Assembly (NCBI GenBank): GCA_963978905.1 | Contig: OZ022260.1 | Span: 7,925,725 to 7,989,724 of the forward strand | Length of the DNA stretch: 64,000 nt | Source of the DNA: Trichostrongylus colubriformis | Lineage: Eukaryota; Nematoda; Chromadorea; Rhabditida; Trichostrongylidae | Direction of reading: 5' to 3' | In this document: piece by piece, positions 1 to 9,296 of the stretch | Layout: the number at the start of each line of letters is the position of its first letter | How positions within the stretch are numbered: position 1 is the stretch's first letter | Notes under the pieces: model-generated | What the model was told of the DNA's origin: nothing | Seen by the model: the letters and a program-made list of their open reading frames with translations, nothing else | Database searches by the model: none | Translations under genes and position numbers: made by a program

Positions 1-1248
1 TGGTTGTGTTAACTGTAGATCTAGGCGAAATCTGTAAAAAAACACTAATACGTCCACTTGAAGAAGCGTTGCACTGTAAAAACCATTTCGCATTTTTTAT
101 GGATCACGCCGTATCCTCCAACGACTCCAACGACACATCCATCACTTTCCTGCTCACATACCCTCTCATACACATTCAAATTTCTCCACACATCCATACA
201 TACGCTTTCGCCTTAGTCGGGGCCTAGTCTCTGGTACCCCTCCTTAGCACAACATATCCAATATTGTTGCTATTTGATTTTTTTTTATACAATGGTCAGC
301 CCGAGTGTGCTTACATGCCAATGCTTTTTACACCTTTGATCTTCTGTTTTATGGTGCACACCTTTGAGTAAATTGAAACAAATAAATAAATATCATCGCT
401 TTCGCACATTCACACCAACGTTTGCACCTTTCTCGAGTATACCTTCAGATTCCCTCTCCACACCCAAGAGATTAACACAATTCTCCATCATCCAGAGCAA
501 TTATACTTCCTCACAAAATCTCGCTACCCACGATCCCTCGTGAACAGACCTACCCTCAAATAAGACACCCTCCGAGGCACTCCCACGTACCCACCCTCCC
601 CGAAAACTACTCACTCACAAACTACTGTACCTTATCCTTCTACAAAGGTTTCCTTTCTACACATTTCACTGCTCACACGATTCTAACCCACTGTCGCATA
701 TACTATCGCACAGAAGCCCCACATCCCCTTATTATACACACACATAATATTCTCGCCCCCTCCCCTCTGCAGCCACTCCAGGCACATTTCCTCTCGCACA
801 AACCCGATTTTCCCCACTCCCCTCGAACCCGCCCCTTGCGAACCTTAGCTCCTACCCACATTGTCCCCCGTGATCCCTGAAGATATCTATCTATTTATCT
901 CTAGCTTCCCGAGCACAATCTCTCGCGCTTACACACTGCGCTCTTCCAGATTCTCCCGTCCCCGTTCCTACCACACAGACACACCAGATCCAGCACAGGA
1001 GCAGAGTCCACTCCCATGCAATCACACATTGACAAGCTCTTAACCATGCCGCACCAGAGCCAAGCAAGCCGATGTAGTTCCAGATTCGATAAATGAATAC
1101 CACCACCGGACTGATTCTCGAAATGTGATCCCATTTTCCCAGATAAATACCTATCGCGAAAAATCCATCGGAACACCGGTTCAGCCTTCAGTATTGTTTC
1201 ACCCATAAAGTTTCCGAGTATGTCAAACAAGAGACGAGGAGCTTACAA
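1..1248. other. intergenic, pyrimidine-rich, no gene seen
   Basis: No exon with credible splice sites was found. From about 400 to 1060 the + strand is strongly C/T-biased, low-complexity sequence that keeps chance frames open on both strands. I see no conserved domain and treat it as non-coding. Confidence 0.5.
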
Positions 1249-2548
1249 GGAAGGCCCATCAGGTCATGGTGAGCTTTTTCAAAACGGTTTTTTGCATTTT
1301 ATAGGGTCACATACGTGAAGCGAAAAACCGGTCTCAAATTCGGCTAAATGGTTTTGGGGGGCCCAGAAAATGAGTGACAAAAGTTGCTTAGAAAGAAGCA
1401 ATTTGAACCAGTTTGCTACAATGCGTTCCAGCTGCGGTGTTCAGTATACGCATATCTGGAGACTGTCTTCAAACCTACGCCAAAACTACTGGGAGCTGGT
1501 ACAAAAATGTAGAATCACATATAGTAATTGCTAAACAAAGCAAAAGATACTCATAGGGGATGCACGGGTCAATGTGCGGATTGAGAGATGGATTGGCGTT
1601 GGCACGGTGGAGGGGATGTTTGTGGTTCAAGTCCACTCGACGTTTTCGCTTTTGCATTTTCTTAATTTTCTTTGTCCAGCGCTATACTATTTGCGCACAT
1701 GCAAAATGACTGCAATTTTCGTCGCTGGTGCACGAAAGTGACCTAATTTGCAAGCTTCCAAAAGTGTTAGGACCCTTCGGCGCCTTTGGCACGCGTGCCT
1801 AGCGTTTTCCTGCGAAACTAGTGTGATTTTCGTGCTCAGAAGACTCAACTAGCCCTAGATACAAAATACTATCCAAATAGAGATTTTGGCCCAAACTCGA
1901 GATAGTGGGATGGACATGGGCACACAGTCACTGCACTACTTGTACAGACGAACAACTCACAGCCTCGAGTGGGGCATGTGCAGAATCAACGCATTCCAGG
2001 TGAACTGCACCTAGCAACACCATGCGAAGGCAAAAGATAGGAAAGATTTCCTTATATCGGCAGGCGAGCTCCTTTCGTTGAGTGCTCTTTACTATGGCAG
2101 TAGTAGTACTATTGGTCGCCCAAATTTCCGAGTTTGGGTCGAAATCGCGATTAGGCTGAAAACCTGTCATTTTGGGTTGTTCGACCCCCTGAGCACGTAT
2201 ATCACACGTACTTTGCAGGAAAACGCCTAGTTCCCCTGTTATGAGCGTTGACAGATCCAAGCCAATCATTCGCTTAGTACGCAAAAATACTGGAGATAAC
2301 GGTTCCCTGGTAGGATAAAAAATGATTTTGCACATATTTTGCACGTATGGTCTTACATGAGCACAAATGGATGAAAACTAGAAAAATGCAAAAATTTGTC
2401 CTCATTGGGGACCGAACCATCAACTATCTTCTGGGCCCCCCAAAACCATTTAGCCAAATTTGAGACCGGTTTTTTGCTTCATGTATGTGACCCTATAAAA
2501 TGCAAAAAACCGTTTTGAGAAAGCTCACCATGACCTGATGGGCCTTCC
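1249..2548. mobile_element. DNA element with 122-bp terminal inverted repeats
   Basis: The first ~120 bases (1249-1370, beginning GGAAGGCCCATCAGGTCATG) are repeated inverted at 2427-2548 with only a few mismatches. The ends define a 1.3-kb unit. I could not fix a target-site duplication. The interior holds a 138-codon ORF on the - strand (1928-2344) with no recognisable transposase motif. It also holds a tRNA-like stretch at about 1585-1640 containing GGTTCAAGTCC, which resembles a polymerase III B box. Long near-perfect arms indicate a fairly recent insertion of a non-autonomous terminal-inverted-repeat element. The superfamily is unknown. Confidence 0.8.
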
Positions 2549-2871
2549 GTGTTAGTGTAAGGTTGGGTGCTGCGATCAGTAACACCCATGATTCCGAACT
2601 ACAACTTTCAACCTGCACATCCTTCTCCACCCGCCCACACCCCTCCTGCTTCCCCACTGAGCCCCGCGAAGTGAAACATAATATATACGGAATATCAGTA
2701 AGTGCACTCTACCCCCCCCCTCAATACCTGCCCCGTCTGCTTACCTTCCGAAATGTGATATCTTGCACTCCTTGCACTCTTTATCTACCCATGATTCCTT
2801 TCCCCTTCGTGAACCCACGCACCCAATGGACCACCAATCTTCATTAAGTATCCCCTCCCCCTCTCCCCCGG
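2549..2871. other. intergenic, pyrimidine-rich spacer
   Basis: C/T-rich sequence between two mobile elements. No gene or structured feature was seen. Confidence 0.4.
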
Positions 2872-3125
2872 GTGTGTACACCTATGATCAAAAATCGCTT
2901 CGCGGCGTCGCACCGCAGCGCCATCAGTACGGGTCGTTCGGAATCTCGCTCAAGACGCAATGGGCTGGTACCGTTAAGGATTTTGCAAAATTGCAGTTTG
3001 GAAGTTTGAAAGTTTGCCTATCTTGTAGATGTTGCTGTTTCAGCAGGTAAATCTGCAAAGGACTCGCACTCGCCACGCCGCTCGCCGCGGGCAGCCACGC
3101 GATTCTTTGTCATAAGTTTATACAC
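2872..3125. mobile_element. MITE, ACTTACGAC family, copy A
   Basis: A 254-bp unit bounded by imperfect inverted ends. The left end reads GTGTGTACACCTATGATCAA and the right end is close to its reverse complement (TTTGTCATAAGTTTATACAC). Just inside each end lies a short GC-rich stretch (CGCGGCGTCGC / CGCCGCTCGCCGCGGGC). Related units at 21252, 42335, 44071, 59549 and 63218 share this layout. No coding capacity is visible. Confidence 0.7.
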
Positions 3126-3317
3126 CCCTGGCTGATTCACCCTTTCGCCCGTCTGCATTCTAGCCCCAGCTAGTGACGCAGAGGAGCGCTCAAGATGCGA
3201 TTTCCCACTTCTTCGGTATTTCTTCGTTTTCTTTCGTACCATCTTTCGTTATACTGCTTAACACCCCTACTTCCACTTTCCACAACCTGCCAACTTTATC
3301 TCTCTCGGTGTCGTTAA

Positions 3318-4318
3318 CCCATTGACGAGCGCGGCTTTTCGCTTGTATGGCGCGTGGAACGGCGCGGGATTTTCCCACGTTCCGCGTGCGACACGGCATC
3401 GTGTCACACGGTCCCACAGGGGCACCTTTTTGAGAAGCTACCATTTTTCACCTTTTTGCATTGTAATTAGGTTCTCACCTGTATTTATGACAATGTGTAG
3501 ACTACATTTGTAGTAAGCTTTCCCTTTTCAGACAAGAAAGGATGCTTTTGATGATGAAAGTGAACTAAATCAAAATATCAGGCTTCCAAATGGAGCTTCT
3601 ATTGAATTCCTCATAAAATTCCTTGTGAAACTTAAATTTTAGAAAATGACATTTGACAATTGACATGAAAAAATGGCAATTTTATAAATGACATTCTTGT
3701 TATACACTTAATGAAATATTCACACCAGGCTTTTCTTTCATCTCTTGGCAGACTGCGGTGATCAACCCTGGATTCTCTACTGTAAAACTAAAATGACTAA
3801 AATAAAACTGAATGATTACAAACGCGAACTTGTAGAATCATTATTACATTGCGATGAAACCTATGTGAATACTCCCACTCACAGAATCGAAGAGTTACGT
3901 CAGGGTAAGGCGAATGACCGCAGGTGATGCGTTAGCTGTTATAAAGAAATGTGCAGAATTCAAGGTGGCATATACGCTGCATTTCATGCCAGAAGAGTCC
4001 GTACCCGTTGCAGCAGATGCAGGCACTACTTTTGTTCTGATTGTTTCAAAATAACCACAAAAAATGTGGTCAGTGATCTTTACTTACCCCTTTATTTGGA
4101 AGCTCGATAATTCAACAATCAAAAGTTATTTTCTTGGGCCATGCTATGTGTAAGAAACCTTTATATTTGAGGTATACATAATAAAGAAAAGATTAAACAA
4201 AAGTTTAAAATGAGCTTAACATATAAGCTACAAGGTTGTAACACGACATCGTGTCACACGGTCCCACGCGGCCAACATGGTGTACTACACGACGTCGTGT
4301 CACACGGTCGTCAATGGG
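3318..4318 (+). mobile_element. piggyBac-like element, 1,001 bp, decayed
   Basis: The unit is flanked by TTAA on both sides (3314-3317 and 4319-4322). Its inverted ends read CCCATTGACG and CGTCAATGGG, as expected for the piggyBac superfamily, which duplicates TTAA. Subterminal motifs containing ACGTCGTGTCACACGGTC recur at both ends. The interior keeps only the 3' end of a transposase (separate entry). It is too short to be autonomous. Confidence 0.8.
3745..4110 (+). pseudogene. piggyBac transposase C-terminal fragment
   Basis: One reading frame runs from 3745 to a TAA at 4108-4110, interrupted by an in-frame TGA at 3925-3927. Before the TGA it encodes a YKRELVESLL-type segment seen near the end of piggyBac transposase domains. 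After it comes a Cys/His-rich block with C-x2-C spacings (CVSCYKEMC, CSRCRHYFC, DCF). This matches the Cys-rich C-terminal DNA-binding domain of the family. The DDD catalytic core is absent, so this is a fossil. The TGA follows an Arg codon and could be a CGA-to-TGA decay mutation. Translation as selenocysteine is not suggested by anything nearby. Confidence 0.75.
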
Positions 4319-4683
4319 TTAATCAAATGCGAGCATCACCCTTCGCCTTTAGCCATTACATTGCTGCTATGAGTGAGCAAGCATATGTGTATGTAGTACA
4401 TGTATATCACAGGTACAAGTGCATGCTGTACATATTATGCACGTGTACTGTATCCCGCATTAACATCCTCATTTTCCGGAAGTTCCATGGGATGATCTCT
4501 ACGCCACTTTCTAGTACCAATCTCGTGAGACAATAAACACTGACATGCCTTTTCTTGAACAGCTAAATTTCAGCCGTGTCCAACCCATTGCACATTATGT
4601 GCTCGTCCTACCAATCAAGATGGAGTCAGGTCGATAAGAGAAGTGACCATGAATCTGATCAATCTGGTCTATCATGCGCCCAC

Positions 4684-4750
4684 ATGGTATGGTTTCTGCA
4701 ACCAATGCCAACGGACCGAAAGCTATCGCTGCGATAACGAATCGAAGCAT
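4684..4750 (-). pseudogene. orphan EndoU first exon (signal peptide), inverted copy
   Basis: Reading the - strand, ATG at 4750 starts a 67-nt exon of 22 codons plus one base, ending at a GTGGG donor. It encodes a hydrophobic signal peptide (MLRFVIAAIAFGPLAL...). Length, donor position and phase are identical to exon 1 of the EndoU gene at 9297. Differences are mostly silent third-position changes and hydrophobic swaps, so the copy was probably once under selection as a protein. A TTTCAG lies one base upstream of the ATG, as a spliced-leader acceptor would. I found no EndoU exons further along the - strand down to position 1. It is therefore either an orphan or the start of a paralogue interrupted by the piggyBac and other insertions. 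Confidence 0.65.
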
Positions 4751-5010
4751 CCTGAAATCAGGATGAGGTACCTGAATGAATGTGAAAGAGAGAAAGGGAT
4801 GTTGGTGCCACAGAAGGCTTTTCTAAACGGTGTCAAAGGGAAACATGACATCTGGTCCGGGTAAGGGTCTGTTGCCTTATATGGGGCACACACAGCATGA
4901 ACGTTATGTAAACTTTTGTACTTACCAAAGGAAAATGTCCATTGCACCACACTATTTGTTGGAAGACAGCTGAATTTACACTACATCATCGCACCAGAAG
5001 GCTGGTTCTT
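4751..5010 (-). promoter_or_regulatory. duplicated EndoU upstream region, inverted copy
   Basis: Reverse-complemented, this segment aligns by eye with about 9020-9296 upstream of the EndoU ATG. Shared blocks include AATGTCCATTGCACC, a CAGCTGAATT block and a GTGCCCCATATA block carrying a TATA-like core (TATAAGG at 4875-4881, - strand). Retention of the promoter-like blocks along with the signal exon suggests the whole 5' end was duplicated. Confidence 0.55.
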
Positions 5011-5658
5011 GATCAGAAGATTCTCAAATTGGGTTACAGCAAAGAGTTTGCATATTCATTTATCACTCCAAATTTCTCACCATGCACTTTTACTGACAAT
5101 GGTTTAGTAGGGGTTGAGAGGGAAACACTTTGAACTTCAAACTTAAAACAGTCAATGAATTTGTAGCTGGTTATTAGCCAAATCACGGACTTGAGTATTG
5201 TTGAGTTTTCTCAAATATAATCGGCACCCGCCATTGACTGGAGGAGCAAACTGACTGGTAAAAAAGGATTAATTTTGAGTTCTTCAACACCTTCAGAATT
5301 TTTGAATGAGCACCATGACTGACTAGAATTATCGTGAATTGTGCTTTCAAGTGCGGAAAAGTTCGATCGCACTCATAGTCAGTTTACCCTGGAGGGTGCG
5401 TGATTAATGAATGTACGAGATCCTAAATCGCATATGACTGCATTCAGTGGTTCCTCCGCTTTGGTCATGCGAAATTCGGGATTTCAGGAGCAGCCACATT
5501 CTCTCGTAGAAGAATCTTTCATAAAGGCGCTGGCATAAATGCTGGTCATTGAGAACTTTGAGTCGAGAAGAGGTATCCCACGGGAGCATGCTCCACTACC
5601 TAGAAAGGGTGCGCAATTCACTTCAAAAATTACATGGTTGACATTCATTTTCTGCAGC
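5011..5658. other. intergenic, no gene seen
   Basis: Unique-looking sequence between the duplicated EndoU 5' end and the first fold-back element. No exon with matching splice sites or recognised domain was found. Confidence 0.4.
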
Positions 5659-6092
5659 TTAAAGGAATCGTCCACGGAAAATGAGTTTTTGGGTTACCCA
5701 TGTATTTATGTTGTATTTGCCTAATGTTGGCCTCATGCAAAATTTCACGCGAAATAATGTGGATCTGGCTGAGATACAGCACCACAAAGTGCGGTCCCAG
5801 TGGGCGGGGCCTCCGTGTAAAAGCCTCGTACCGCGTCCGCCGTGGTCGGAGACGCATTGTAGGAACAGAAGGTTACGTAAACAGTCCTACTCTCCGTTCC
5901 CAACGGCGGCGGAAAACGGGACGAGGCTTTTACATGGAGACCCCGCCCACTGGGACCGCACTTCGTGGTGCTGTATCTCAGGCACATTCACATTTTTTCG
6001 CGTGAAATTTTGCATGAGGCCAACATTAGGCAAATACAACATAAACATATGGGTAACACAAAAACTCATGTTCCGTGGACGATTCCTTCAAA
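5659..6092. mobile_element. GC-rich fold-back element, copy 1
   Basis: A 434-bp near-palindrome. The left arm begins TTAAAGGAATCGTCCACGG and the right arm ends CCGTGGACGATTCCTTCAA. Both arms carry the same subterminal blocks in inverted order: TTTATGTTGTATTTGCCTAA, GCAAAATTTCACGCGAAA, a GATACAGCACCAC block and a GGGCGGGGCCTCC block. The 205-codon ORF here is a by-product of the arms. Other copies lie at 6501-6929, 46263-46681, 48081-49437 (interrupted) and 55523-55905, with fragments at 9380, 40250 and 51620. Confidence 0.85.
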
Positions 6093-6205
6093 GCGGACAA
6101 CACCAACGCAGACGAGTATGCTGCATTGATGAAGGATTGATTCCGAGGCTTAGGCTGCAAGTGCCAGCAATAGGAGTAGTCAAAAGCGAAAAGCAACAAG
6201 CTCTG

Positions 6206-6339
6206 AGGTCGCGTTCATACTCTGCAGAGCCGGCGGCAGATCACGGCTGCATGTCTCCGCGTCTCCGCCCCATCGCCACCCTGCGTCGCTGCCTGTGAAT
6301 ACAGCAGTGCTCTGCTGGCCTCTAGTATGAACGCAGCCT
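6206..6339. mobile_element. small hairpin MITE (GCGTTCATACT family)
   Basis: The ends AGGTCGCGTTCATACTCTGC and the inverted TAGTATGAACGCAGCCT enclose a GC-rich 134-bp hairpin. A related unit is at 7640-7808. Confidence 0.6.
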
Positions 6340-6500
6340 AACTGACTGATCGCGTGCAACTACGGCTGAGCTTATAGCTCGCACCATCGCAACATGGCAA
6401 TGTATGCCATCAGGACACTAAATTTGCTTGGCCGTGTTTGGTGGGCGCACGATCATGTGAGTTGAGACGCCGCATAGGTTGAGCCTTGAAGCGATTACAC

Positions 6501-6929
6501 TTAAAGGAATCGTCAACAAAAAATTAGTTTTTTTGTTATCCCTATATTTATATTGTATTTGCCTAATAGGAGCCGCATGCAAAGTTTCACACGAAAAAAT
6601 ATGAATCCAGCTAAGACACAGCACCACAAAGTCTTGGTCGGGTGGGCGGGGCCTCCAAGCACGTAAAGACCCAGCTGTCCGCCACTGGCGGAGACGCATT
6701 GTAGGAACAGAAAGTTACATGAACAGTCCCGCTTTCCGTTCCCAATCGCGGCGGACAACGGGACCGAGCTTTTACTCGGAGGCCCCGCCCACCTGGCCTA
6801 GAATTTGGGGAGCTGTATCTTAGCCGAACTCGCACTTTTTCGCGTGAAACTTTGCAAGCTTCTCTTATCAGGCCAATATAAATATAGAAGTAATAGAAAA
6901 ACAAATTTTTTCTTGGGCGATTCCTTTAA
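6501..6929. mobile_element. GC-rich fold-back element, copy 2
   Basis: A 429-bp copy of the fold-back family, bounded by TTAAAGGAATCGTC and GCGATTCCTTTAA. It carries the same subterminal blocks in both arms (TATTGTATTTGCCTAATAGG, TTTCACACGAAAAA, GGGCGGGGCCTCC). The TTAA at both ends suggests a TTAA target, though the palindromic ends make the exact boundary ambiguous. Confidence 0.8.
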
Positions 6930-8003
6930 AATGGGGCGTAGGGAACCGTCATCACTTCGAGACCCATCCAGTACGGTGCGCAAGTAGCTCGCAAAATCGC
7001 GTCGCACATCGAACACCGCGAAGCGGATTTTCTGTCCTAATTGCACACACCCTTTGGCCCTTCCGTGCACTCAGACACCGCCCACGAGAACGGCAAAGTA
7101 GCACGCTCAAGGAAGATTGCGCACGATGGCACGTGCAATCCCACGACGGTGCGCATCGCATTTCGGCGAGCAACAACCGTAGCCTTAGGTATTAGCAGTA
7201 CATGAATGGTGAATTGATTAACGAATAGTGCACGTGGAAAGATAGTAACAAAATCATGAATTAAAACCATCCACTGAAACTTCTGGGAATGATTCCGGCG
7301 AGTGGTTATTTTCTGGGTTGAACCAGTTTTTACCACCATTTTTATGTAACTTCATTGTCTTTTGTTGTATACTTCTAACTTTACAAGCTTCCAGCCAAGC
7401 TTGACTAATCCTGTTTCTGGCCTCTGACAGATAGAAGGTGGTGTTTACGAAAACCAGTATAGCACACTGAGAAACAAGGTGGAAAAGCTCGAAAATCTCC
7501 ACCAATCAAAAGAATACGGACGAAAACGACACTGGAAGGCGACGGCCTCAAGTGAGTAGGATAACATTCTATAGGAAAAATGCCGTAGATCAATACTGAA
7601 AACGATTAGTCGTTTTTCCACGGAGTCAGAGAAGGGTAAGGCCGCGTTCATACTTTGCGCTGATGGGCGTGGCTGAGTTCACAGGCAATGCGACAGTACG
7701 GGGTAGGGAGAGGGTAGAGACGCAGGAGAAGAGATAATGTGGCACAGGCGGGGGAGCAGAGACACGCAGCTACGCCCTGCCCCCGTTACCGCAAAGTTTG
7801 AACACGGCATAATGGCGCACAACATGCACTCCAGTTGCATGAGAATGGCTGTGCCATAGTTACACGGTATCTGCTGAACCATATCTGGCTGTGCCATAGT
7901 TACACTATATCTGCCTAACTTCTGCTTAAGACGTTTTCCCTTTTAACCCGATTTTCACCATGTCACTGAATACGTGCATTGAGGAGCTCGAAGTGGTGAA
8001 GTA
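6930..8003. other. intergenic, holds one hairpin MITE
   Basis: Apart from the hairpin MITE at 7640-7808 and a 16-bp direct repeat (GGCTGTGCCATAGTTA, twice at about 7848-7903), I see no gene or larger repeat. Confidence 0.4.
7640..7808. mobile_element. small hairpin MITE (GCGTTCATACT family), copy 2
   Basis: Begins GGCCGCGTTCATACTTTGCG and ends with the inverted CGCAAAGTTTGAACACGGC. Same family as 6206-6339. Confidence 0.55.
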
Positions 8004-8865
8004 TTAGGCTGTCCCGAAAGTTCCGGAACACCTTGGCGACAAGGGTTTTCTGGCCTTCCCACGATGGATAGCCAGGGCAATTGTCGATTGACTTTGAGAA
8101 ACGTTCCATGCCATAGGTATATAAGGATTCGCGCCTATCCACAAAAGGAATAGAGCTCGAAAGGGACGAGACGTCACTCCGAGCATTGTACCTCTACGAG
8201 TTCTACCGAGGGAGTTCCATAAGGGAAGGGGTCCAAATAATCAGCGTCGCATGTGGAGCAAGCACAACTATCCACCTTTGGTTCACCTGCTTCCGTTCTG
8301 AAGATATAGCCCTGAAAGAACAGCAACGCAGTGGCCTTCCATCTGAGCTGACGATCAGCTTCTCAAGAGAACTGTGCAGGAGAACCCCACGGCAAGCACA
8401 CCTGAAGTGGCCCTGCTACCCGGTTGTGGGAACACCACAGTCGATCAGCAACTCACGCGGCTGGGATACCGGAAAGTGCTCTCGACTTGGACACCCCATG
8501 CCCTATCCGACAGCCGACATCTGGCAGGACACCTTGGCGACGCTAGGCTGAGAAGTGCTACCACATCCTCCATATAGCCCCGACCTCGCACCGTCTGACT
8601 ACCACCTGCTCGCCCCTCTACAGAACTTCCTAAAGGGGAAACAGCTCAAAAAGCAGCGCGACATCGAGATGGAGGTCGAACGTTTCTTCGCGAGGCAGTC
8701 TCAACAGTTCTGGGCGGATGGGATTGGCAAACTTCCGGATAGATGACAGAAGGTGATAGATAGTAATGGTGAATATCCTGTTAGCTGAAATGTGTTTATG
8801 TTGTAAAGAAATAAATTTGAAAAAAAAAGTGGTCGAGGTGTTCCGGAACTTTCGGGACAACCTAA
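8004..8865 (+). mobile_element. mariner element, 862 bp, core deleted
   Basis: Inverted ends read TTAGGCTGTCCCGAAAGTTC and its complement at 8846-8865. TA duplications flank it at 8002-8003 and 8866-8867. It belongs to the Tc1/mariner superfamily, mariner branch. The interior encodes both ends of a mariner transposase but not the middle (separate entry), so it can only be mobilised in trans. A TATA-like GTATATAAGG sits at about 8117. Confidence 0.9.
8186..8760 (+). pseudogene. mariner transposase, internally deleted
   Basis: The N-terminal helix-turn-helix part is recognisable (FYRGSSIREGVQ, QRSGLPSELT), followed in another frame by LTRLGYRKVLSTWTPHALSD. The sequence then jumps near 8520-8555 to the C-terminal part PHPPYSPDLAPSDYHL, which carries the last catalytic Asp region of the mariner DD34D triad. 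It ends near 8760 with a degraded tail (KLPDR, stop). Full-length mariner transposases are about 345 aa. Roughly half, including the first two catalytic Asp, is missing, and at least one frameshift is present. It is non-functional. Confidence 0.85.
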
Positions 8866-9019
8866 TAAATAGACGAACAAAGCAGGATCTAGTGAGGCGT
8901 TCAAAACCAAGATCGAGGAGATATCTGATGGCAATTTAGTGATATTGCTACTTTTTTCTTTGTAAAGGTTTGCAGGGTTTGGATGAGGGAAAGATGGTCG
9001 TCACACATTCTCTTTTGCA

Positions 9020-9296
9020 ACATATTTTTTGCAGCCCCGAGAACCAGATTGCAACCAGATTGCTGCTGTGGCAATATTCAGCTAATTCAGCTGTCATTTC
9101 AACAAATACTCCGGTGCAATGGACATTTTCCATTCGTAAGTGCACAAGTCTAGACCATATTCATGCTATGGGTGCCCCATATATATAGGGGATCACCTCC
9201 TTCGACGCTATTCAGTGGAGACTTTTATTGTTTCAAATATGTGTCATATTCTTATTATTACAAATCACATTCAAATACCTAACCATTATTTCAGGC
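9020..9296 (+). promoter_or_regulatory. EndoU promoter and putative trans-splice acceptor
   Basis: A TATATATA core lies at 9180-9187, about 110 bases upstream of the EndoU ATG, inside a GTGCCCCATATA block also found in the inverted copy at 4751-5010. TTTCAG ends at 9294, two bases before the ATG, which is the usual placing of a nematode spliced-leader acceptor. Trans-splicing is inferred, not shown. Confidence 0.5.

Noticed and set aside
1928..2344. 138-codon - strand ORF as a transposase
   Set aside because: It lies inside the 1249-2548 element, but I see no catalytic triad or DNA-binding motif. It is reported only as part of the element.
5681..6298. 205-codon ORF, the longest on the + strand
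   Set aside because: It runs through both arms of the GC-rich fold-back element and continues into a hairpin MITE. The protein has no domain and is a translation of inverted repeats.
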